Source of the DNA: JBQLZO01 sp052168315 | GTDB lineage: Bacteria; Planctomycetota; Phycisphaerae; Phycisphaerales; UBA1924 | Assembly (NCBI GenBank): GCA_052168315.1 | Contig: JBQLZO010000025.1 | Span: forward strand, 186,001 to 250,000 | Direction: 5' to 3' | DNA: 64,000 nt | Notes under the pieces: generated by a model | What the model was told of the DNA's origin: nothing | Databases searched by the model: none | The model's input: the letters and a program-made list of their open reading frames with translations, nothing else | Part shown: positions 44,107 to 52,374 of the stretch, piece after piece | Layout: each line of letters begins with the position of its first letter | Numbering within the stretch: the stretch's first letter is position 1 | Program-made: the position numbers and the translations under genes

Positions 44107-46842
44107 TCACCCCACCGGGGCGGGCTCGGGAGCGCTCGCAGCCGGCGAGGGTCCGGTCTTGCGCCGGATTCCCAGCGTGCCCAGGTGCTCGTGCCACGCC
44201 TCCTCGTGCACCTGCCAGAAGTGCTCGAACGAGTGCTTGATGTCGTACGGCCGCATCGACTCCACGGCCGCAGCGCCCATCCGACGACGCTTCGCGTGGT
44301 CGCGGATCAGATCGAGCGTGTGCCGAGCCCACGCCTCCGGATCCTCGTGGTCAAGCACGAACCCGGTCTGATCATCGATAACCACTTCCTTCGGCCCGCC
44401 CTCCGTCGTCACGATCACCGGCAGCCCCGACGACTGCGACTCCATCACCACCTGCCCGAGCGTGTCCGTCGTCGAGGGGAACAGGAACATGTCCGAGGAT
44501 GCGTAGATCGTCGCGAGCTCATCCCCGTGCCGGAACCCGAGGTACCGCACGCCGCAGTTCTTCAGCGTGCTCTCCATGTGCTTCTTGTACGGCCCATCCC
44601 CAACGACGATCAACTCCGCATCCAGACCCTCCCGCTGGCACGCGCCCGCAACCCGCTTCCACACCTTCTCCAGCAGCGGCATGTTCTTCTCGACCGAGAC
44701 ACGCCCCACATACAGCACCCGCACCGCCTCGCGCGACAGGCCCGCCCACGACGGATCGCCCTCCTGCTCGATCTTGTTCCAGATCCCCATGTCCCGGTAC
44801 CCGGTGTTGAACCGGGCCGTCTCGATCCCCGGCATCAACCGCAGCGTCTTCTTCCGCGGGATCCCCAGCCGCACCAGCGCCTCGACATAGTCCTCCGACC
44901 GTGTGAAGATCGAGCGGAACGGATCGTAGAAGAACTTCATGAACCACTCGGTGATCCGCGTCATCCCCGGATCGTCAAAGAAGCGGTCGATGTACGCCGG
45001 GAAGTCCGTGTGGTACACGCCCATCACCGGGATCTTGAGCATCTTCGCGCCGATGTACCCCACCAGCCCGATCGACCCGGGCGTCGAGATATGCATCACA
45101 TCCGGCTGGCGCCGGTCCAGGTACCGCAGCATCTTCAGCAGCGGCGGGAGCACCAGCTCCAGCTGCTCGTACTTCGGCATCCGCGTCGCGTACACCGGCG
45201 TGAAGTTCGTGATGTTCGGCCAGTCCGGGATCTCGAAGTTCGTCGAGGTGATCACCTCCAGGTCCCGCCCCGTCTGCATCGCCTGCCACGCGACATTCTG
45301 GATGAACCGCGACACGCCGTTCACATCCCCCAGCGTGTCCGTGAGCAGGCACACACGCATCCCCCGCTCCAACACCGACCGCCCCGATCCCGGCTCGGCC
45401 ACCTCGTGCTCCACTCGTTCGAGCATGTTGCGTTCCTTGTTCTGATAAAACAGCGAGAACATGTACGGGAGCTGCGCCGCGGTGACAAACGCGTACGAGA
45501 TCAGGTGATCGACGATCTGGTTCGTGTCACGCTTCCGGAACGCCCGAACGGCGTCGGACGCCATCGCCGCCGAGAGCGTCGAGCACATCTCGTCGACAAA
45601 CTCGGCCATCCGCTCGTGGTTCGCCGTCGCCGGCCCGTCGTCCCAGGTCGAAGGATCGAACTTCTCCTTCAGGTCCGGGTACCGGTCGATGACCTCGCCG
45701 AAATTCTTCTTCAGCGCCTTCACGATCGGCAGCGTCCGGCTCTTGCGCTTCCGGAACCGGTTGATGATCTTCTGCTTGACCTTCCCGGCCACAAGCTCGC
45801 CCTTGCCGGGCGCATCCAGCGGCGCCCCCGCGAAACGCAGCAGCTTCGACGCCAGGTACCGCGACTCGGCACGCTCCAGTTCCTCGTCGGCCCGCCGCGC
45901 GTACCACTGCGCCGCCACCGTCACCAGCTGGTGCGCGTGCAGCGCCGGATGGCCGCCGACCCCGCCCGCGATCCCACGCCCGCTCATCACCCGGTCGAGG
46001 AACTCGCGCGGCTCGGTGATCTTCCCCGCGCCCTCCGTCGGAACGCCGAGCCACGCCCGCCCGATGTTCAGCATCGCGTGGTCGTCCGATCCCGCCGTCC
46101 GCCCCTTCTCCCAGCACCGATCCCACAACGGCGTGATCGCGTGACGCCGAGACCACTCCGCGATCCGGTTGGCGTTCAACCGCTCGAGGAACAACTCCAC
46201 GACCGTCCGATGCTGCACCGGGTGCGCGCCGTTGAGCACCTCCCACCCCTTGAACAGCAGCGCGCACTTCTCGAGGTGCTCGAGCGTCAGCCGCCCGTTC
46301 TGGATGTACAGCGGATGCGCGAACGCGTGCGGAAGATCGTGCTGCGCCAGCCAGTGCGCGAACTTGTACACATCGTGCCGCAGGTCCTGCTCGTCGATCT
46401 GCGCCGCCAGCTCCGGAGTGAGATCCCAGACCGTGACATGGATCAGGCAGCGGTCCTCGGGGAAGATGACCGAGACCTCCTGCCCGATCACGAACCCCTG
46501 GAACCCCCGCTCGTGCAGCTCGATCGCGCCCTCGCAGGTGTCATGGTCCGTGATCGTCACAAGGTCCATGCCACGCGCGCGGGCCTGGTCGTAGACCTTC
46601 TCCGGCGGCGTGTACGACTCGGCGATCCCCAGGAACCCCACCGCCTTGTTCACCGGCTTCGAAGAGGCGCGCGAGTGGCAGTGCATGTCCATCCGCGTCA
46701 GCGCACCGGGATCCGGCGTCGTCGGCAGGTGCTCCCGCTGCGTCACCGGCGGAGCGCTGTCCGCCCGCGCCGGCGCCGGGCGGTCCGGCTGCATCCCGAC
46801 GCGTGTGCCGCGCTGCGCGTTGGACCCCGGCGTGGGAGGCAT
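44107..46842 (-). CDS. PHP-domain/GT4 glycosyltransferase fusion
   Basis: 911 residues. A PHP-like metal-hydrolase domain occupies about residues 45-320 (MDMHCHSRASSKP, TITDHDTCEG, HAFAHPLY, TAGSDDHAM); a middle helical part with KxxKxxIxNRFRKRK follows. The C-terminal GT4 domain (about 510-890) contains MRVCLLTDTLGDVNGVS, GVYHTDFPAY, VRVLYVGRVSVEKN, ELIVVGDGP and the nucleotide-sugar loop VVMESQSSGLPVIVTTEGGP. It probably makes a glycolipid or glycan at the membrane, with the PHP part hydrolysing a phosphoester. GAGGAAG lies 5 bases before the ATG. An upstream frame extension of nearly 300 codons was rejected because it runs antisense to the AhpD-like gene. No glycan operon surrounds it. Confidence 0.9.
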   Translation of the reverse strand: MPPTPGSNAQRGTRVGMQPDRPAPARADSAPPVTQREHLPTTPDPGALTRMDMHCHSRASSKPVNKAVGFLGIAESYTPPEKVYDQARARGMDLVTITDHDTCEGAIELHERGFQGFVIGQEVSVIFPEDRCLIHVTVWDLTPELAAQIDEQDLRHDVYKFAHWLAQHDLPHAFAHPLYIQNGRLTLEHLEKCALLFKGWEVLNGAHPVQHRTVVELFLERLNANRIAEWSRRHAITPLWDRCWEKGRTAGSDDHAMLNIGRAWLGVPTEGAGKITEPREFLDRVMSGRGIAGGVGGHPALHAHQLVTVAAQWYARRADEELERAESRYLASKLLRFAGAPLDAPGKGELVAGKVKQKIINRFRKRKSRTLPIVKALKKNFGEVIDRYPDLKEKFDPSTWDDGPATANHERMAEFVDEMCSTLSAAMASDAVRAFRKRDTNQIVDHLISYAFVTAAQLPYMFSLFYQNKERNMLERVEHEVAEPGSGRSVLERGMRVCLLTDTLGDVNGVSRFIQNVAWQAMQTGRDLEVITSTNFEIPDWPNITNFTPVYATRMPKYEQLELVLPPLLKMLRYLDRRQPDVMHISTPGSIGLVGYIGAKMLKIPVMGVYHTDFPAYIDRFFDDPGMTRITEWFMKFFYDPFRSIFTRSEDYVEALVRLGIPRKKTLRLMPGIETARFNTGYRDMGIWNKIEQEGDPSWAGLSREAVRVLYVGRVSVEKNMPLLEKVWKRVAGACQREGLDAELIVVGDGPYKKHMESTLKNCGVRYLGFRHGDELATIYASSDMFLFPSTTDTLGQVVMESQSSGLPVIVTTEGGPKEVVIDDQTGFVLDHEDPEAWARHTLDLIRDHAKRRRMGAAAVESMRPYDIKHSFEHFWQVHEEAWHEHLGTLGIRRKTGPSPAASAPEPAPVG

Positions 46843-47000
46843 GAACTTCCTCAGTGAAGCGGACCGGCACGAAGCGCCCGGCAGCGCGCGATGCGGGACA
46901 ACCCGACCCTGAGAGTAGTCGGGACGGGCCCCGATCGGCTCCCCGCCGAGCGCCCATAACCAAACATTCACCGTATGATCCCGGAGGATCGAACCGATTT

Positions 47001-47022
47001 TCCAGTGAGCGGAAATACTGGA
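47001..47022. promoter_or_regulatory. Candidate operator (inverted repeat)
   Basis: TCCAGT and ACTGGA (47001-47006, 47017-47022) form a perfect 6-bp inverted repeat with a 10-base spacer, one helical turn between half-site centres plus, as for dimeric regulators. It lies 88 bases upstream of the AhpD-like gene and 158 bases upstream of the divergent glycosyltransferase gene. Confidence 0.4.
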
Positions 47023-47109
47023 GAACCGAAAGGTGTTGAAACAGGTAATCGTGCCCGATCGATCCAGATCACACACCCCCGGGGCGACCCCGGAGAAACA
47101 GAGGACACC

Positions 47110-47646
47110 ATGCCACGCATCCCGCTCATCGATCCGTCCCAGGCCTCCGGCAAGACCAAGGAGATCTTCGACGGCCCGCTCAAGGGCAAGCACCTGAACA
47201 TCTTCAAGGCCATGGGCAACTCGCCCGCCGCCCTCGAGTTCTACCTCGGCGCCGCCGGCGCCCTGAAGCACGCGGCGCTGACCGCCGCCGAGCAGGAAGT
47301 CGTCCAGCTCGCCATCGGCGCCGCCAACGACTGCGACTACTGCCAGGCCGCCCACACCGCTATCGGCAAGTCCGTCGGCCTGACGGACGCCCAGACGGTC
47401 GGCGCCCGCCGCGGCACCGTCGAAGCCGATCCCCGCCTCAACGCGCTGGCGAAGTTCGCGCTCAAGATCCACGAGAAGAAGGGCTTCGTCGACGACGCGG
47501 ACATCACGGCCTTCAAGGGCGCCGGATTCAACGATGGCCATGTCATGGAAGTCGTGGGCGTGTACGCCCTCGCCACCTTCACCAACTATGTGAACCACAT
47601 CGCACAGACCCCCGTCGACTTCCCCTCGCCGCCCGCCCTGTCCTGA
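47110..47646 (+). CDS. AhpD-like/carboxymuconolactone decarboxylase family protein
   Basis: 178 residues. The all-helical CMD fold is shown by LTAAEQEVVQLAIGAANDCDYCQAAH, with the redox CxxC pair in CDYC (about residues 79-82) and the following His of AAH that form the AhpD-type active site. CxxC-containing members act as alkylhydroperoxidases or related thiol reductases. The start at MPRIPLIDP follows GAGGACACC; a longer frame upstream is unsupported. A palindrome upstream suggests regulated expression, perhaps by peroxide, which is inference only. Stands alone. Confidence 0.9.
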   Translation: MPRIPLIDPSQASGKTKEIFDGPLKGKHLNIFKAMGNSPAALEFYLGAAGALKHAALTAAEQEVVQLAIGAANDCDYCQAAHTAIGKSVGLTDAQTVGARRGTVEADPRLNALAKFALKIHEKKGFVDDADITAFKGAGFNDGHVMEVVGVYALATFTNYVNHIAQTPVDFPSPPALS

Positions 47647-47817
47647 CGACCGCGCACGATCCCGGACCCCGGCTCGCACGCCTTCTCCCGGGGGCCAGCA
47701 ACGCTGAGCCGTCAACATGACTCCTCACGCCGGCGCGGGCACCGACCCCGCGCCGGCGTTCGTACGCGCCGCCCGCCCGAAAGCGCCCGGAGCATGTGCC
47801 GGCTGTAAACTCGTGCG

Positions 47818-48369
47818 ATGGGCGGCAAGCAGCACATCGCGGTCTACCCGGGTTCGTTCGATCCCGTGACGCTCGGCCACCTCGAGGTGATCCGCCGGGG
47901 CCGCAGACTCTTCGATCGCGTCGTCATCGGCGTCGGACACAACCCCGACAAGCAGACGCTGTTCACGGAGCGCGAGCGCGTCGCGATGGTCCGCGAGCAG
48001 GCCCGCAAGATCGTCGACGCCGAACCCAACGAAGCGCCCATCGATGTCGAGGCCTACACCGGCCTGACGGTGGACTTCGCCGTCGAGAAGGGCGCCACCG
48101 CCCTGCTGAAGGGCATCCGCAACCTCTCGGACCTCAACAACGAGATCCAGCAGGCCGTCACCAACCGCGAGGTGGCCAACATCGAGACCGCCTTCGTCGT
48201 CGCCGGGCAGTCGTTCGCGTACATCTCTTCCACGCTCATCCGACAGATCACTGCCATGGGCAAGGACCTGTCCGTGCTCGCCACGATGTGTCCGCCCGAG
48301 GTCATCGCCGCGCTGGAGCGGAAGAAGACCTCCATGCCGCCGGCGCTGAGCCGCATGGTCGAGGAATGA
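47818..48369 (+). CDS. coaD: Phosphopantetheine adenylyltransferase
   Basis: 183 residues (usual about 160-165). Transfers AMP to 4'-phosphopantetheine in coenzyme A synthesis. The nucleotidyltransferase motifs are complete: YPGSFDPVTLGH (residues about 9-20), the nearby Lys/Arg residues, LLKGIRNLSDLNNE and the C-terminal ISSTLIRQI block. The extra residues form a C-terminal tail (ERKKTSMPPALSRMVEE). The stop overlaps the start of the hpnE-like gene by four bases. A coupled coaD-hpnE pair is not a known functional unit. Confidence 0.96.
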   Translation: MGGKQHIAVYPGSFDPVTLGHLEVIRRGRRLFDRVVIGVGHNPDKQTLFTERERVAMVREQARKIVDAEPNEAPIDVEAYTGLTVDFAVEKGATALLKGIRNLSDLNNEIQQAVTNREVANIETAFVVAGQSFAYISSTLIRQITAMGKDLSVLATMCPPEVIAALERKKTSMPPALSRMVEE

Positions 48370-49823
48370 TGCGCACCGCCGCGCCCGCGGGCTCGAAGCG
48401 CCGCGCCAAGCGGGTCATCATCGCCGGAGGAGGGCTCGCCGGCATCGCCGCGGCCATCGCGCTGAGCGCACGCGGCGTCGCGTGCACGCTCCTCGAAACC
48501 CGCAAGCGCCTCGGCGGACGCGCCACATCCTTCGACGACCCCCGCACCGGCGAAACCCTCGACAACTGCCAGCATGTCGCCCTGGGATGCTGCACCAGCT
48601 ACTTCTGGCTCTGCCGCCAACTCGGCGTGCAGCACATGCTCCAGCGCCATCCGGGCATCTGGTGGCGCGAGCCCGGCGGACGAACCAGCGTGATGAAGCC
48701 GGCCCCGCTCCCCGCGCCCGCCCACTTCGCCCCCGCCCTGCTCGCGGCGAAGTTCCTCGACCCCGAAGACAAGGCGACCATCGCGGCCGCGATGGCGCTG
48801 GCCATCCGCGCCGACCGCAACGAATTCAACGACCGGACATTCGACCAATGGCTCGACGAGGCGGGCGTCACGCCGCTTGCCCAAACCCGGTTCTTCGAAC
48901 CCCTCATCGTCAGCGCCTGCAACGGAACCCCCGCGCGCATCTCGGCCGGCGTGGCACTCCATGTCGTGCAGGAAGGCCTGCTCGCGCACCGGGAAGCCGG
49001 CGCGATGTGGGTGTCCCGCGTCCCGCTCGCACACCTCTACGACCCCGCCGAGCCGATCATCGCCTCAACCGGCGGGCAGGTCCGGCTCGGCGCTTCGATC
49101 GCCGAACTCCACCATGACCACGCCGTGCTCGCCGATGGCCAGCGCTTCCACGCCGATCGCGTGATCAGCGCCCTCCCCGCCGAGCGCCTTTCAAAGGTGG
49201 CCGCCCCATCCCTGCGCGCCACCGATCCGCGGATCGCGGCCGCCGACACGATCGAACACGCCCCGATCGTCGGCGTGCACCTCCGCTTCGATCGCGCCGT
49301 GATGGATTCGCCCAACTGCGTCCTCGTCGACTGCCCAACGCAGTGGCTGTTTCGCAAAGACAACGATGGCACCCGCATCCACGCGGTCATCTCCGATGCC
49401 CGCGCATGGGTCGCATTGGATGAAGGCGAGATTGTCGAACGGGTGCTCGGCGACATCCGCGCATGCACCCCGGAATCACGCGGAGCACAACTCGAATGGG
49501 CGCGGGCCGTCAAGGAGAAGCGCGCGACCTTCGTCGCCTCGCCCACCTTCGAGCGCACACGCCCGGATGGCCCCCCGCCCGACCCGCACCACGGGCTCAT
49601 CCTCGCCGGCGATTGGACCAACACCGGATGGCCCGCGACGATGGAAGGCGCGGTCCGAAGCGGGCTCATCGCCGCCGGCGCTGTGCTCGCCGAACACCCC
49701 CCCATCGCTCCGCATCCCCCGCTGCGTCCGGGCGTGGCGCTGCGCCTGCTCGCAGGCCCATCGCTCCGCGCCCAGGCCCGCGCGAGCGCACCGCCAACAC
49801 CGACGAGAGCGCATAACGCTTGA
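48366..49823 (+). CDS. hpnE: HpnE-like squalene-associated FAD-dependent desaturase
   Basis: 485 residues. The FAD-binding VIIAGGGLAGIAAAIALSARG at the N-terminus, GGRATSFDD and the C-terminal GLILAGDWTNTGWPATMEGAVRSG match hydroxysqualene dehydroxylase HpnE of the hopanoid pathway (squalene from two farnesyl diphosphates through HpnD, HpnC, HpnE). A flavin amine-oxidase family outside HpnE is the alternative, since HpnC and HpnD are not in the window. The start is the ATG in the ATGA overlap with coaD (a second Met follows immediately). The C-terminus extends into a Pro/Arg-rich tail. Implies hopanoid or squalene synthesis. Confidence 0.85.
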   Translation: MMRTAAPAGSKRRAKRVIIAGGGLAGIAAAIALSARGVACTLLETRKRLGGRATSFDDPRTGETLDNCQHVALGCCTSYFWLCRQLGVQHMLQRHPGIWWREPGGRTSVMKPAPLPAPAHFAPALLAAKFLDPEDKATIAAAMALAIRADRNEFNDRTFDQWLDEAGVTPLAQTRFFEPLIVSACNGTPARISAGVALHVVQEGLLAHREAGAMWVSRVPLAHLYDPAEPIIASTGGQVRLGASIAELHHDHAVLADGQRFHADRVISALPAERLSKVAAPSLRATDPRIAAADTIEHAPIVGVHLRFDRAVMDSPNCVLVDCPTQWLFRKDNDGTRIHAVISDARAWVALDEGEIVERVLGDIRACTPESRGAQLEWARAVKEKRATFVASPTFERTRPDGPPPDPHHGLILAGDWTNTGWPATMEGAVRSGLIAAGAVLAEHPPIAPHPPLRPGVALRLLAGPSLRAQARASAPPTPTRAHNA

Positions 49824-49872
49824 GCCCGAGCACGATCGGGACCAGCACGATCCAAACGAAGGACACCCCACC

Positions 49873-50208
49873 ATGCCGACGATCCGATACACCGTCCGCG
49901 CCGAATGCCCGGACGCCGCGACACGCGATGACTTCGTCGCGTGGCTCGCCGATGGCCATGTGCGCGCGGTGCTCGACGGTGGCGCGACCAGCGCCGCCGT
50001 CGTGACCCTTGATGACGATGCGAGCAACGCCCCGCCCGGCACGCCCGTCGTCATCATCGAGTACGCCTTCCCTTCCCGACAGGCGTACGAACGCTACGAG
50101 CGCGAGCACGCACCGAGCCTGCGACGCGAGGGCCGCGAGATGTTCGTCGAGGGTCGCGGCGTCACGATGTCACGCACGCTCGGCGTGGTCGCGCGGAGCT
50201 GGGAATAA
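49873..50208 (+). CDS. DUF4286-family small protein
   Basis: 111 residues. The segment VRAECPDAATRDDFVAWLADGHVRAVLDGGATSA and the C-terminal EYAFPSRQAYERYEREHAPSLRREG correspond to the ferredoxin-like (alpha/beta dimeric barrel) DUF4286 family of unknown function. The start follows an AAGGACACC site. The gene is 49 bases after the hpnE-like gene, so it may be in its transcription unit. Convergent with the next gene. Confidence 0.85.
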   Translation: MPTIRYTVRAECPDAATRDDFVAWLADGHVRAVLDGGATSAAVVTLDDDASNAPPGTPVVIIEYAFPSRQAYERYEREHAPSLRREGREMFVEGRGVTMSRTLGVVARSWE

Positions 50209-50256
50209 CCCCGCCCACGCACGCCCGCGCGATCCGCACCTCATCGATCGACCGGC

Positions 50257-52128
50257 TCAGCAGTCGCCGCCGAACGCGCCGAGCAGCACGCCGAGATCGT
50301 CCGAGTTCACCAGCCCATCGCCGGTGATGTCTCCGCCCGTGCCGGGTTCCACGCTCGTGCCGAACGCGCCCAGCAGCAGCCCGAGGTCATCGGAATCGAC
50401 GAAACCGTCACCATTGATGTCACCCTCGCACACGGGCGTGATCGTGCCGTCGATCGCGAACACACCAGTCTGGAACGAGCCGGTGTTCCCCGGCTGGTCG
50501 CGGGCGGTGATGCGGAGCACCGCCTCGCCGGTCGCCACATCCGGCACATCCCACGCGAACGCACCCGAATCGGCGATCCCCAGCGCGATGGGCTGGAACG
50601 ACGAGCCGCCATCGGTCGAGAGCTCCAGATCGATCGCGACCACCGCGACATCATCATCGCTGATCCACTGCAGCGGCTGGTCCAGATCCGGGTCCAGCGT
50701 CAGCCCGTCGAGCTGGGTGCGGAGATAGACCACCGGGCTGGCGCCGCCGGAGTTCTCCGGCTTGTGCTTCACGATGCAGTGCAGCACGCCCGCCGCCGAC
50801 ACGATGCCCTGCGCGTTGATCGGAACGATCGTCTTGCCCGGCAACGCCTGCGCCCAGACGCTCAGCGCCTGGCTGTTGTACCCGGAGACGCCCGACGCCG
50901 TATAGGTCGGCACCAGCGCGATGTCGTTGCAGATCACCGCGTTCGTGTAGGTGTAGTGCGTGCCGCTGAGCGTCCGCGCCGGCGTGCGGAACACCGTGTA
51001 CCCGTTGGCCGCGAAGGTCACCGCCGCCGCGTCGCAGATCAGGTCCTGGATCGACCCGGACTGCACGGGCCAGTCGGAGATGATCACCTTGCCCTGCGCG
51101 ACCGGGATCATCCACATGTCGATGTGCTGCGTCGCGTCGACATTCGTCGGGAACGGATCGAACAGGCTGGTCGCCAGGCCCCAATAGTCCTGGAAGATCG
51201 CGATGACCTCGCCGGGCGTGAAGAACGCGTTCTCGTTGGTGATCAGCTCGGTCGCGAACCCCGCGCCCTCGATGTCCAGGTGGTAGTTCCCGCCGCCGTG
51301 GATCAGCGGGAGCAGGGCGTACGGATACCCCTCGGTGCTCGCGTAGTGCGCCGGCACGCCGTTGTCATTCGGGCGCGGGCGGTTGTAGGTGTGATCGGTG
51401 ACCACGCGCACGCCCCCCTCGTAAACGAACCGCGGGCCGTAGTCCCGGATCCAGATCGAATCGAGCGACTTGAGCTTGAACTGCACCCGGGACATGTTCG
51501 CCCCGGCCCCCGCCAGCGAAGAGGATGCCGCGCTCTGGTCGCCGCCGGACTCCACATACACGATCAGGTCCGCATCGCCCGCGGTGGTGATCTGCGCACC
51601 CATGTTCGCGAGGATCGCCTTCCACGAACTGGCGCCCTGCCACGCGAAGAAGATCGCCTCGGTCGGCGCGTACTCGGGCGGCGCGACCACCGGCCCCACC
51701 GGCGGATCCGTGCCCTCGGGCGGCCCACCGCCGCACACCTCGCACAGGTCGTTCGCCTGATCGGCGCACAGCTGGTCCCACTCCGTGTCGCAGCAGAACG
51801 GATCGATCGAGCAGATCACCGTCTGGCAACTCGCATCGTTGCACCCCGGCGTGCCATTGGCGAAGCAGCAGTTGGAACCACCCAGCTCAACCCCCTTCAA
51901 CGACCGAAGGTACTGGTCCATGAACTGCGCTTCGATCGGCGTCATCGACTTCGGAATCGCCGCGCCATCGGGATACACCAATTGCCCCGAGTCATCGACG
52001 ATCGGCTCGTCGATCGCGGGCGCCTGCTCCGCGTGCGCGATGCCCGCACAGGCGAGCGCCGCCGGCATCGCGGCGCTGGCGATGCGCCAGGGCAGAGTGC
52101 GAACGGTCCGCTTGGCGTGAGATCCCAT
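50257..52128 (-). CDS. Secreted agmatine-deiminase/PAD-like protein with Cys-rich module and dockerin-like tail
   Basis: 623 residues; perfect AGGAGG site before the ATG. Signal peptide with twin-basic start (MGSHAKRTVRTLPWR...IAHAEQ). A Cys-rich module (residues about 75-125: NCCFANGTPGCNDASC, DPFCCDTEWDQLC, CEVCGG) with about a dozen cysteines comes first. The catalytic domain follows, of the Porphyromonas peptidylarginine deiminase/agmatine deiminase family, with WIRDYGPRF, HIDMWM and the C-terminal LHCIVKH carrying the nucleophile Cys. A PKD/FNIII-like part (SWAVSGSF type strands) and two dockerin-like repeats (DINGDGFVDSDDLG, DITGDGLVNSDDLG) end at GGDC. A secreted deiminase could act on extracellular agmatine or arginine residues; substrate unknown. 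Confidence 0.88.
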   Translation of the reverse strand: MGSHAKRTVRTLPWRIASAAMPAALACAGIAHAEQAPAIDEPIVDDSGQLVYPDGAAIPKSMTPIEAQFMDQYLRSLKGVELGGSNCCFANGTPGCNDASCQTVICSIDPFCCDTEWDQLCADQANDLCEVCGGGPPEGTDPPVGPVVAPPEYAPTEAIFFAWQGASSWKAILANMGAQITTAGDADLIVYVESGGDQSAASSSLAGAGANMSRVQFKLKSLDSIWIRDYGPRFVYEGGVRVVTDHTYNRPRPNDNGVPAHYASTEGYPYALLPLIHGGGNYHLDIEGAGFATELITNENAFFTPGEVIAIFQDYWGLATSLFDPFPTNVDATQHIDMWMIPVAQGKVIISDWPVQSGSIQDLICDAAAVTFAANGYTVFRTPARTLSGTHYTYTNAVICNDIALVPTYTASGVSGYNSQALSVWAQALPGKTIVPINAQGIVSAAGVLHCIVKHKPENSGGASPVVYLRTQLDGLTLDPDLDQPLQWISDDDVAVVAIDLELSTDGGSSFQPIALGIADSGAFAWDVPDVATGEAVLRITARDQPGNTGSFQTGVFAIDGTITPVCEGDINGDGFVDSDDLGLLLGAFGTSVEPGTGGDITGDGLVNSDDLGVLLGAFGGDC

Positions 52129-52374
52129 GGCATCCTCCTGTGGTGCTGGTCGTGCAGCGCGCCGGGCCCCGCTCAGGATCGGCGCTCGAAACCCTGAAGT
52201 GAATCGATCGATCCGAATCGAAACAGCGGACCGGAATGTGTTCCGGTCCGCTGGGATCGGCCTGACGATAGGTCGGGCGCATCGGGATGTGGCGCTCAGC
52301 GGGCGCTCAGTGCAGCGCCCATCCGCCGCGCCGGGCGAACAACCCCGACGACGCGCCGGGAAACGCCCCAACGG

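Noticed and set aside
44107..47718. Extension of the PHP-GT4 gene to 1203 codons
   Set aside because: The extra part runs antisense to the AhpD-like gene and through the divergent promoter region; the ATG at 46842 has a good ribosome-binding site.
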